IMG/VR virus record: IMGVR_UViG_3300044467_000006
Coordinates: 30,361-94,360 of that record
Source of the DNA: a virus
Direction: 5' to 3' (one strand)
Length of the DNA: 64,000 bases
Numbering within the stretch: the stretch's first letter is position 1; each line of letters begins with the position of its first letter. The notes below the pieces were generated by a model, which saw nothing but the letters and a program-made list of their open reading frames with translations, searched no databases and had not been told where the DNA came from. Positions 6,225-13,694 of this stretch are shown here, one piece after another. The position numbers and the translations under genes are program-made.

Positions 6225-8177
6225 CTACTTCTTGCCGGGGATACGGCTCTTTGAAGCTCTACCAGATTCCTTACACGCTGAACAAGTTACGCTATGATCG
6301 GTATCTCCAAACTCCAAAACGTGTTCGCCACGCCCCTTGCACTCTTTGCACGATCCTGAATCCTCATTCGGACTCTTCTCAGCCATCTTGATATCGAGCT
6401 TGGCGGGCTTGGGCATTCCGCTCGTGTCGGTAGTCTTGATCTTGGGGGCTTGGGCCGCATTGGCCTGAGTGATCGCCGCTAACGCACCGGGGGCCATCGG
6501 CTTAACCCCAGCCGTAGAAGGCGCAGTAGGGGCCGCGATCTTGCCAGCGGGAGCAGGAGCGCCACCTGACATGCCCGGCGTAGGAGCGCCCGGCAAAGCT
6601 TTGGCTAGCTCTTCCGCCTTCTTGAGCACACCGATAAGGTTCTTCCTAAGCTCTTCTAGAATTTCTTGCTTGGTCATATCTTCCGCCTTCTTAATGGTAC
6701 CCTTGTAGGTTTCGGTACTCGGCCTCCATTCGGCATCCTTGCCGCCAGTCATACGAGGCTTCTTCTGAAACTTCGGATTGCTCTGCGTAGGAATCTCTCC
6801 GTACTGGCCGGGAATCATGCCGCGCTTCTCGGGGACAACACGGTATCCTTCGTGGAAGTGACGAGGCAGCGGGCGCTTGGTACTCATGCGGCCACGAGGG
6901 TCTGGGTCTGCGATGGTCTGGTAGCCCTTAGCTTCTGGCGTCCAGATATGGACAGGAGCACCAGCTAAGTCGCCCGGCCCACGAGCCCATGAGTCAAAGC
7001 CTTCTTGTAAGACTTCGGCTGGGTGTTTATTACCAAATAGCACTTTGGCAATTACCTTGCGCTGATCTTCTGGAAACTGCTGCATGAAGTCGGCTAGGTA
7101 GCGCTCGCGGTGTTCAGGACGGCCCTCGCCACGGCCAATCGCCTTATCGACAGCCTCGGACAGCATAGCAGGCCAAGGGCGACCATAGTCGGTCTGCACT
7201 TCGTCTACCATGACTCCAGACTTGTCGCCAGTGTGACGAACCCAGCCAATAGTATCAGGACCAACCGGGTGTCCACTCTGAGTAGACATCTCGTTCATCT
7301 GTCTGAAAGCGCCCATAACTCCAGCTTGCTCAAGCTGCTGCTTGTGCTGCGGAGTCAAGTCTAGACGTAGGACGTTAGATAGCTCGTTAGAGTGACGCTG
7401 AGTTGCTCCTGCGGCGTGATCGAACTTACCAGTGCTCCAGTTATACTGAGCAGCCGGTTGGGAGTCGATGAACTGCTGGATGCGCTCGCGAGTGAAATTA
7501 CCGCCGTAATCACGACCAACACGCATCAACTGGGAGCGCATCTCCGGGGTTAGATCCTTCTCGTTAATAGACTTGATGCCTTGCTGGTCAAACCAGTCGC
7601 GAAGACCGCGAAGCTTGTTCGTGAGGAAGTTGACTTCCAATGGATGGTCGCTAGCCTTGACTAGCTGGAACACCGGAGTTTCGCTCTTGCCGAGCTTGCT
7701 ACCAAAGAGATCGTACTCTGGGGCGTTTCTTTCCCAGACGGCCCATTCGTTCTCGGGAAGCGGCAAGGGCTCGCTCTTTCCTAGCAAGAAGGCGTCAGCC
7801 TTGTGCGCTTTGAACTTGGGAGCAGGCAGGCGTGAGGGGTCGCTCATTGCCGACTGAATCTCGTCTGGAATCTGATGGTCGTCCGCCCCAAAGCCAAGAG
7901 ACTGGCGGTGGAGGTCATAGACCAACTTGTGTTTCTTGGCGGCTTCGTTAGAACCAGAGGCAGCGGCAGCCCGCATCATCCCGAGGTGATAGGCAGCGCC
8001 CTGCACATGGTGCTTGCGCTTGTAGTCGTTGTAGGCTGCATCTTCGGCTTCGCCGCGAGGCTTACGATTGACAAACTCTAAAGTGCCAGCGCCCCGTTCT
8101 AATTCGGGGATGTCGTCGGCTGACAAAATGTAGCGGCGTTTAGGTCCATTGGACCACTCTGGAAGCTTAACGGCCAT
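6225..8177 (-). CDS. Large virion-cluster protein with EIQSD-type domain and zinc ribbon
   Basis: 650 aa. Residues about 225-470 share a domain with the 1867-aa protein at 17190-22793: FIDS..., a Leu-rich helix, GWVRHTGDKSG, then VDEVQTDYG (there GWVRYRP and ISEIQSDF). This resembles the EIQSDW segment seen in large polyvalent phage proteins; I do not know its activity. Two LGKSE tags (about 133 and 163) sit in linkers. The C-terminal 120 residues are Ala/Pro-rich and end in a zinc ribbon (CKECKGRG, CSACKESG). Last gene of the long minus-strand virion operon; its start overlaps the previous gene by 11 nt. Probably packaged. Confidence 0.65.
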   Translation of the reverse strand: MAVKLPEWSNGPKRRYILSADDIPELERGAGTLEFVNRKPRGEAEDAAYNDYKRKHHVQGAAYHLGMMRAAAASGSNEAAKKHKLVYDLHRQSLGFGADDHQIPDEIQSAMSDPSRLPAPKFKAHKADAFLLGKSEPLPLPENEWAVWERNAPEYDLFGSKLGKSETPVFQLVKASDHPLEVNFLTNKLRGLRDWFDQQGIKSINEKDLTPEMRSQLMRVGRDYGGNFTRERIQQFIDSQPAAQYNWSTGKFDHAAGATQRHSNELSNVLRLDLTPQHKQQLEQAGVMGAFRQMNEMSTQSGHPVGPDTIGWVRHTGDKSGVMVDEVQTDYGRPWPAMLSEAVDKAIGRGEGRPEHRERYLADFMQQFPEDQRKVIAKVLFGNKHPAEVLQEGFDSWARGPGDLAGAPVHIWTPEAKGYQTIADPDPRGRMSTKRPLPRHFHEGYRVVPEKRGMIPGQYGEIPTQSNPKFQKKPRMTGGKDAEWRPSTETYKGTIKKAEDMTKQEILEELRKNLIGVLKKAEELAKALPGAPTPGMSGGAPAPAGKIAAPTAPSTAGVKPMAPGALAAITQANAAQAPKIKTTDTSGMPKPAKLDIKMAEKSPNEDSGSCKECKGRGEHVLEFGDTDHSVTCSACKESGRASKSRIPGKK

Positions 8178-9024
8178 GGCGTGAGACTCCTAGCGTATCT
8201 AATACTGTGGCAACGGCATCGTCGTCCATTGCTTTGCCGAACGTAATGACGTAATGTTCAGCGTCGTGCTTTGCTAGGTCTACAAACCGAGCGGTCTCTT
8301 TTAAACACATACAGCCAACAAACTTCTCGTTCTTGACGAGAGCTAGGCCACACTCTTTGCATTTTGAATCAATCGACTTGGCAGTAATCTGGAAACTCTT
8401 TTTGGCAGTTACCTTCAACTTCGGGATAGTAGCCTTGGGGGGCTTTGCTTCTTTGGGTGGTCCCTTGGGTTGTTTGCCTACGGGACCTGGCTGTCCAATC
8501 TGTTTAGTTGGAGGCGCGGCTACCTTTGGAGGGGCGGGAACTCCCGAGCGCGTAGGTGCTCCCGGTGCGCCAGAACCAGCCCCCTTGCCCTGCGCGATCT
8601 TCTTAATAAGATCGTCTGCGCTTGCTACATACTTAGCCTTAGCCAAAACATCGATACTCTTCCCTAGCTTAACCAAGTCCGTATCCTTGATGTTTGTGTC
8701 TTCGAATTCTGCGTCCAATGCCAGCGCTACAGAAGCAGCAAGATGGAAGACGCTGGCGTTCTGAAACGGGAATACCCCACTGCCAATAGCAATGGAGCCG
8801 GTGTAGGTTGAGTCTATGTTCTTTGCAAAGTCGAGATAGGAATCCTCTACGCCGGGGAGTTCGCCTTCGTAGTCACCCCGCGCTGCAACGCCTAACCACG
8901 CCATGATGGCGCGGGGCACAATAGCAGACTCCAGATTTTCGATCCTGTCAGCAGCCTTTTTAAGCGAGCACGCACCGTCGTCGCCAAGTACCGCTTTAAG
9001 GAAGGCATACTTTCTATCATCCAT
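8167..9024 (-). CDS. Putative virion protein with Pro/Lys linker and zinc ribbon
   Basis: 285 aa. An alpha-helical N-terminal half (1-145) is followed by a Pro/Gly/Lys-rich linker (about 150-200) and a zinc-ribbon-like element (CKECGLALVKNEKFVGCMCL). The architecture of globular domain, proline linker and zinc ribbon parallels the downstream 650-aa protein. A late motif lies 16 nt before the ATG. Function unknown; a virion role is inferred from context. Confidence 0.6.
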   Translation of the reverse strand: MDDRKYAFLKAVLGDDGACSLKKAADRIENLESAIVPRAIMAWLGVAARGDYEGELPGVEDSYLDFAKNIDSTYTGSIAIGSGVFPFQNASVFHLAASVALALDAEFEDTNIKDTDLVKLGKSIDVLAKAKYVASADDLIKKIAQGKGAGSGAPGAPTRSGVPAPPKVAAPPTKQIGQPGPVGKQPKGPPKEAKPPKATIPKLKVTAKKSFQITAKSIDSKCKECGLALVKNEKFVGCMCLKETARFVDLAKHDAEHYVITFGKAMDDDAVATVLDTLGVSRHGR

Positions 9025-9040
9025 AGGAGGTTCCTTACCC

Positions 9041-9048
9041 TAAGATTG
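9041..9048 (-). promoter_or_regulatory. Late-type promoter motif CAATCTTA
   Basis: Minus strand GAGGCAATCTTAGGGTAAGG, then 16 nt in all from the octamer to the ATG at 9024. Lies in the 27-nt gap between two virion genes. Confidence 0.6.
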
Positions 9049-9051
9049 CCT

Positions 9052-9876
9052 CTACCTCGGCCCAAACGAACCATCTCGGGGCGCAGCTACCTGCCTAGTG
9101 CTCTGGCGTGCATCCTTGCTCCTTTGCTCGTCCTCATAGAAATATTCGCGCTGAATCAGGACAGACATTGGAGCCCTAGCGACATTGGGACCGTTCCTGA
9201 GAACGCGGATTTCGTGCAACAGCCTATCGATGTACCAAAAGGGAATGTAGCGATAGCGGATGGAGCACACCTCGCCCTTGCGAGTTTCTGGGTCCATTCC
9301 GGGCTGATTGGTACCCAACCACTTAAGTTGTCCGCTGACTAGTGTGAAGTGTTCGTTCTGGGCATACTGCTTGCCGTGCGAATCCATAAGGTGCTCGACC
9401 ATGACAGCCCGATACTTAAGGCGATCCATGCCGCCAATGTTGTGTTCAAATAGGTGGCTGGCGACGACGGTGCCGACGTTCTGTTTCAAGAAAAGCCGGT
9501 CCGCAATCGCTACGGCAACTTCCTTGTTAGGATCGCTGTCGTAGAATCTCGGAAGCGTAAGTTGTGCCGAGGCTCCCGTCACAAGCCCCATGTCTAAAGC
9601 TTGAATGGACTTGGAGTTGCCGGTGAACGCAGCCGTGATGTCGCCTGCGTGCATGTAGACGTTACCATTAGAGCAACCGACAGAGCAGTCATGGACTCGG
9701 CGGGAATCATAGGGATCGTCCTTGCCGATAGGGCAAGGCATCGCTCTCCAGTGTTCGAACTGGATGCCTTGCCCATCTACCAAGCCATCAAGGTAGGGAG
9801 TATCCATATGCACGGCATCTCTTACCGGCATCTGGATTTGAATGTATGAATCTGCGATGGCTTTTCTGGTATCCAC
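9052..9876 (-). CDS. Putative virion structural protein, 274 aa
   Basis: Mixed alpha/beta, soluble, with no recognised motif. Notable segments: CPIGKDDPYDSRRVHDCSVG (paired Cys), VASHLFEHNIGGMDRLKYR, and a basic disordered tail RQSTRQVAAPRDGSFGPR. It is the downstream neighbour of the RyR gene, whose start precedes it with a 1-nt gap between stop and start codons. A baseplate, neck or tail-related role is possible but not shown. Confidence 0.55.
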   Translation of the reverse strand: MDTRKAIADSYIQIQMPVRDAVHMDTPYLDGLVDGQGIQFEHWRAMPCPIGKDDPYDSRRVHDCSVGCSNGNVYMHAGDITAAFTGNSKSIQALDMGLVTGASAQLTLPRFYDSDPNKEVAVAIADRLFLKQNVGTVVASHLFEHNIGGMDRLKYRAVMVEHLMDSHGKQYAQNEHFTLVSGQLKWLGTNQPGMDPETRKGEVCSIRYRYIPFWYIDRLLHEIRVLRNGPNVARAPMSVLIQREYFYEDEQRSKDARQSTRQVAAPRDGSFGPR

Positions 9877-10233
9877 TTAGACCTTCATTCCTGCCCTTAC
9901 AACGCACTGGAACAGGTAGTCCTTGAAGCGCTGGGTAATAGGTAGCTGACTGTACGGCACCATACAAGGGTGTTCTTTCTTGCCAGCGTCCTTAACCTCA
10001 CCATACTTCCAACCGTCGGCTAGCTTGTGAGCCATCCAGCCAGCATGAGACTGGTCTGGAGTCATATCTGGATTGTCAAGGACTGACTCTACACCCATCT
10101 GGGCGCTTTCCCGTTGCCACGTCGGAGCTTCCTCCCAAGACGCCTGAGATTCATCTCCAATGAAGCCACAATAGGCCCTGTTTGCCTCGTGGGCGAGTTT
10201 TGCCAAATACTCTACTTGCTCCTGCCTACTCAT
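9877..10233 (-). CDS. RyR-domain protein
   Basis: 118 aa. Residues about 30-115 match the RyR domain pattern: EEAPTWQRESA, then SHAGWMAHKLADGWKYGEVK, KKEHPCMVPYSQLP, and FKDYLFQCV. RyR domains occur in eukaryotic ryanodine receptors and also stand-alone in bacteria and phages, where they are thought to bind nucleotides or related ligands. Its place between structural genes and next to the kinase/GNAT cluster suggests a ligand-sensing effector delivered with the virion. Overlaps the upstream gene by 8 nt. Confidence 0.75.
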   Translation of the reverse strand: MSRQEQVEYLAKLAHEANRAYCGFIGDESQASWEEAPTWQRESAQMGVESVLDNPDMTPDQSHAGWMAHKLADGWKYGEVKDAGKKEHPCMVPYSQLPITQRFKDYLFQCVVRAGMKV

Positions 10234-10549
10234 TGTCCCGCTCCTTCTGACGCGCCCTGAGAGCGTCCGTGATCGCTACGTACTTAGGAAGTAGATACAT
10301 GTAATCCTCTAAGTCCACATGGTCCGACTTGGACAAGCCGTCCCAAACGATGTTTGGCTGTTTGTTTTCTGAAATGTGACGAGCAATCGCGCGGTGAGGG
10401 CCAGTGCCAATGACTTCAAAACCTGCGCCCTTGCCTAGAATGTTCATGTAGAGCCCGCCGGTCGTTAGAATCTCATGGACCGGGTTACTGCCTACGTGAC
10501 CGATCTGTTTCTTGTATTTGATATGGATTGGTTCAATCTTAAGTGACAT
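10226..10549 (-). CDS. Hypothetical protein, 107 aa
   Basis: Starts MSLKIEPIHIKYKKQIG. A Gly-rich beta-like centre (TTGGLYMNILGKGAGFEVIG) is followed by a helical acidic C-terminus. No family recognised. Tightly packed between the RyR gene and the GNAT-kinase gene. Confidence 0.55.
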   Translation of the reverse strand: MSLKIEPIHIKYKKQIGHVGSNPVHEILTTGGLYMNILGKGAGFEVIGTGPHRAIARHISENKQPNIVWDGLSKSDHVDLEDYMYLLPKYVAITDALRARQKERDNE

Positions 10550-10559
10550 ATTTGCCTTC

Positions 10560-12332
10560 CTATGCTGCTCCAGCCCACAAACGATTTAAAACCATCCACT
10601 TGGCTCCCGGCATAGCCCTGATCTTGGCGATGCGTTCGAGTGCTGCGGATGGATCAACGTGATAGTCACTAAGAATCTCAGCGACGTGATGCTCGTTGAC
10701 GTGCTCTACCCATTGGTCGAAAATCTGTGCGCCACGATCTCCGAGACTGGGCATGTAACGAAGACGATCGTGAGGGCTCATCTTGGTAAATTTCTGGCCA
10801 GTCCATGCGCGAAGGTAGAACGGAATGAAGCTGTTTTCGTCACCAGACGGATCGAAGCCAGAGCCCGCTAGAGCGCTACCGTGGTCGATAAGGCGAACGA
10901 TCTTGTTATCAGGATCGGCCATGAGATTCTGGCTGTGGCGGTCTGGATTGCCTAGCACGTAATCGATGAAAGACCACTTAAATAAGGTGCTGTTCTGGCG
11001 GTACGGTTCCATGATACGGGTCGGTAGGTTAGGATCTTCCTTCTTCTTCTGACCTAGGTTGTGGAAGTTAATAGGTAGAAGCTCCATTGCGGCTGTCTGG
11101 TGGTTGTTTACCAAAACGAGGTCGGCTCTTGGGAATGAATCGCCAATGCCAATGTAATCAGCAACATGCCAAAAAGCAGCTTCGCGCTCAGACTGAGAAG
11201 CATCAATCTGGCTAACTCCACTTGCGGGACTATTCTTGCCAGAACCCGGCTTGAGGAGGTAGATTTTCTTGGTCTGTGGGTCCTTGGCGAGCATAGTCCC
11301 CTTGGAGTGCTTGCCATTGAGCTTGACAGGGTTGATGAAACCGCCGTTGGCTGCACGCTGAATCGCGTTAGCAACTTCTGTAGCCTCAGACCGGGCTGGT
11401 GTGATCTTGTAGGACTCTACGTTAAGCGAGCTTTCATCCTTAAGGAGATTCGAATCCTTCAAGAAGGTGTCGAGGCGGAAGAGGTTGTCGGCGTCTGGAG
11501 CAATGTGGTACGCGGCCAATACCGCTTCAGGAATCGTATCCACTTCTTCCAGCAAGTTGCGGGCAGCAGAGATCGAAATGCCGTTTGCCTTACTCATGGA
11601 CAACATACGACACGCAGCGTCGATATGACGATGTAGATTAGCGGCGTATCCCAGTTGCTCCATAGCGGCTTCCTCATACCCCTCAAGGTCCATCCAACCA
11701 TCAAGATTGGGCTCTTGCTTGGCCAAATAGCGAGAAGGGACTAGGGTGGGTTCGCTGCGAGCTAGCTTAGTGGGTCGAGGAGCGGGCTGAGCTTCTTCTG
11801 GATCTAGACCGTGAGAGTAGGACTTGTAGGCAAAGTCGAATGAGCCCGGTGAATCGTCGTTGTTGTCACGCCAACTAAAGGGCGACCTGTAAGCTCTCCC
11901 TGTCTGCTCGGCCTCATAAGCTAAGTTGTATTGGGCAGCGAGCTTCTCATGTAGGTGGTGAGCTAGTGTGGAGTGCTTCCCTCCCTTGACCCTAGTAAGG
12001 CCCATCTTGTTGCGAGCATGGGCATAGAGGGCAGTGTACATCGCCGCTCCAATTCCCTTCTCGCGGTGTTCTGGCTTGACAGAGCTAGCGCCAATACGGA
12101 TGTAGGGAGCAAATGGGACCGCGAGTAGCTTACCAACAACTTCATTGGGATCGGTAACACTGACGGAAACAGTCGGAGTCCCGCTTTCGCCAACATCTTC
12201 AGCAATCGTGAGTTTATGGTCAGCCTTGAGATGTTCTGGCAGAAGATGGCTGTAGTCGTGGCTCTCCCTCGCCTCGTCGTACTTGCCGGGAGGAATGTCC
12301 TTGATAGCCGCCTTGGATAGATACGTTCTCAT
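10560..12332 (-). CDS. GNAT-like domain fused to HipA/PI3K-type kinase-like domain
   Basis: 590 aa. Residues 20-140 form an acetyltransferase-like unit: HDYSHLLPEHLKA lead-in, SVKPEHREKGIGAAMY (acetyl-CoA loop), then HSTLAHHLHEKLAAQYNL. LARSE and LAKQE tags follow near 195-210. Residues about 320-590 look like a kinase fold: KIYLLKPGSG (beta-3 Lys), SEREAAFWHVADYIGI (helix-C Glu), and FIDYVLGNPDRHSQNLM, with catalytic D464, N469 and metal Asp in RLIDHGS (D483). One of four such kinases in the window. Its start shares a base with the small gene upstream. Target unknown; packaging is inferred. Confidence 0.75.
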   Translation of the reverse strand: MRTYLSKAAIKDIPPGKYDEARESHDYSHLLPEHLKADHKLTIAEDVGESGTPTVSVSVTDPNEVVGKLLAVPFAPYIRIGASSVKPEHREKGIGAAMYTALYAHARNKMGLTRVKGGKHSTLAHHLHEKLAAQYNLAYEAEQTGRAYRSPFSWRDNNDDSPGSFDFAYKSYSHGLDPEEAQPAPRPTKLARSEPTLVPSRYLAKQEPNLDGWMDLEGYEEAAMEQLGYAANLHRHIDAACRMLSMSKANGISISAARNLLEEVDTIPEAVLAAYHIAPDADNLFRLDTFLKDSNLLKDESSLNVESYKITPARSEATEVANAIQRAANGGFINPVKLNGKHSKGTMLAKDPQTKKIYLLKPGSGKNSPASGVSQIDASQSEREAAFWHVADYIGIGDSFPRADLVLVNNHQTAAMELLPINFHNLGQKKKEDPNLPTRIMEPYRQNSTLFKWSFIDYVLGNPDRHSQNLMADPDNKIVRLIDHGSALAGSGFDPSGDENSFIPFYLRAWTGQKFTKMSPHDRLRYMPSLGDRGAQIFDQWVEHVNEHHVAEILSDYHVDPSAALERIAKIRAMPGAKWMVLNRLWAGAA

Positions 12333-12544
12333 TAGCCCCTCAGAAATGGATGCGGCGTTGGATCTACTACTTCGACCCCGTGAAATTGTTGATGGTCAAG
12401 CGTCCAAAGGATGCTCTCTAGATCGCCCTCGTTGCCTTCAACAGCCCAAGGATATTCCTTCTCAAGCTCGCGCTCTAAAGTCTTGGCGTCACCCTCAAAA
12501 GTTTGGTGGCTTCCGTGGAGTAAGTCGTGAATCGTTACTTTCAT
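12332..12544 (-). CDS. Small partner-type protein S2, 70 aa (homolog of 15784-16068)
   Basis: MKVTIHDLLHGSHQTFEGDA, then GNEGDLESILWTLDHQQFHG and VEVV. It aligns along its length with the 94-aa protein at 15784-16068 (GDLDSILDELSRVYGLEVV). Both lie directly downstream of a kinase-like gene of the same subfamily, so the pair kinase + small acidic protein occurs twice. A role as inhibitor, chaperone or substrate of the kinase is possible; none is shown. Confidence 0.7.
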   Translation of the reverse strand: MKVTIHDLLHGSHQTFEGDAKTLERELEKEYPWAVEGNEGDLESILWTLDHQQFHGVEVVDPTPHPFLRG

Positions 12545-12548
12545 TGGG

Positions 12549-13694
12549 TTACCTATTCCAAACGTGTAGCGGCACTTGATAGTCTTGCATTACACCGTGC
12601 TGTTCATACCACTCTGGGCGAGAACTAATGTCGTCTAGCTTCTTGACTCGCTCTGAAAAGTTATTCCAAACGTGCTCCTTCATGCGCGGCTCTTTAAGGC
12701 CAGAGAGCCTACTGGCCATGGTTGCAACAACTTGATCGCGCACTCTAGGCCACCAGCCGGTTACAGCCGGGATGAGATCAGGCGAGTGGAATGGCGGATA
12801 ACCGTGTAGCCGCGCAGCTTGCCCCAGCTTCTCAAAAGCTCTGGAGTGGAAGTAACCCGTGAGATTATCAAATTGTTTACCCCATGCATTTCCTTCGTCG
12901 CGCTTCTCCTGCGGTACAGTCTCTAAATCGCCAAAGACATTATGAGCCTTCGCCGGGACTCCTTTGTGGGAAGCATGGTATTGGAAGCTTCGTCCGTGGT
13001 CGATAGACATCAGCTTGGATTTGCGCGGGATGCCGTACTCATCTACAGAGCCCTTCGGGAAGACAAGGAGGTTGGCAGTGTGCCTGTCGAGGTTGTTCGA
13101 CAGGAAGTCCATGATGCCCATCTTGAAAGCGTCGGCGTGCATACGCTCGTCATACTCATTAGGGTCCATGTTCTGAACCCAATCAGCATGGGGTGCCATG
13201 TGGACTACTAGGCCGGGATGCTTGTCAAAGCCCGGCCCCATGTCGTGCTCTGAAACATGAACGGCTTGGTGAAGGTGCCCTACATCAGCAGCATGCCAGA
13301 GAGACTGGCTGGTCATCTCTGCCCACCCCTGAATCGGATGAGTTTGCCAGAACGATGCCTTCTCGGGTACCGCTTCGTGGTATGGCTTCACCATGAACAT
13401 GTCGCCATTCGGAAGGCTGTCTGCCCTCGGCACTTTGTACATGACCTTGGGAGTTTGCCCATGCAGAGTAGTTGGACCGGCGCGCATCAACGGAGTAGCG
13501 CCAGAGAGAGCCTCTCGGTAAACAGCGACAGCGGGATTGTGAGTGCGAGGATGAGCGTCGAGATCGAAGGTGTGGTCAACCGCGTCCATCCCATGAGGAG
13601 AGGTCTCTTGGCGAACCATATCGAAGTCGCCAGAGGCAATAGACTTAGCTAGAATGCCTAGTCCTAGTCGCTTTTGGAATTGTCCTAGCCCCAT
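12549..13694 (-). CDS. Kinase-like protein K2
   Basis: 381 aa. Kinase-type motifs in order: FMVKPYHEA (K103), GWAEM (E126), IMDFLSNNLDRHTANLLV (D203, N208) and LMSIDHGRSFQY (D232). This NxDRHxxN/IDHG layout matches HipA/PI3-4-kinase-like folds. It shares FMVKPY, GWAEM, DFL-N-DR and DxGRSxQY with the protein at 16070-17188, so the two are paralogs. The C-terminal 130 residues are helical. Followed after 4 nt by S2; its ATG overlaps the stop of the ART-like gene. Kinase activity is predicted, substrate unknown. Confidence 0.75.
   Translation of the reverse strand: MGLGQFQKRLGLGILAKSIASGDFDMVRQETSPHGMDAVDHTFDLDAHPRTHNPAVAVYREALSGATPLMRAGPTTLHGQTPKVMYKVPRADSLPNGDMFMVKPYHEAVPEKASFWQTHPIQGWAEMTSQSLWHAADVGHLHQAVHVSEHDMGPGFDKHPGLVVHMAPHADWVQNMDPNEYDERMHADAFKMGIMDFLSNNLDRHTANLLVFPKGSVDEYGIPRKSKLMSIDHGRSFQYHASHKGVPAKAHNVFGDLETVPQEKRDEGNAWGKQFDNLTGYFHSRAFEKLGQAARLHGYPPFHSPDLIPAVTGWWPRVRDQVVATMASRLSGLKEPRMKEHVWNNFSERVKKLDDISSRPEWYEQHGVMQDYQVPLHVWNR

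Noticed and set aside
11697-11706. CAAGATTGG inside the GNAT-kinase gene as another late motif
   Set aside because: It lacks the TTA part of the motif, lies mid-gene, and has no start codon at the right distance.
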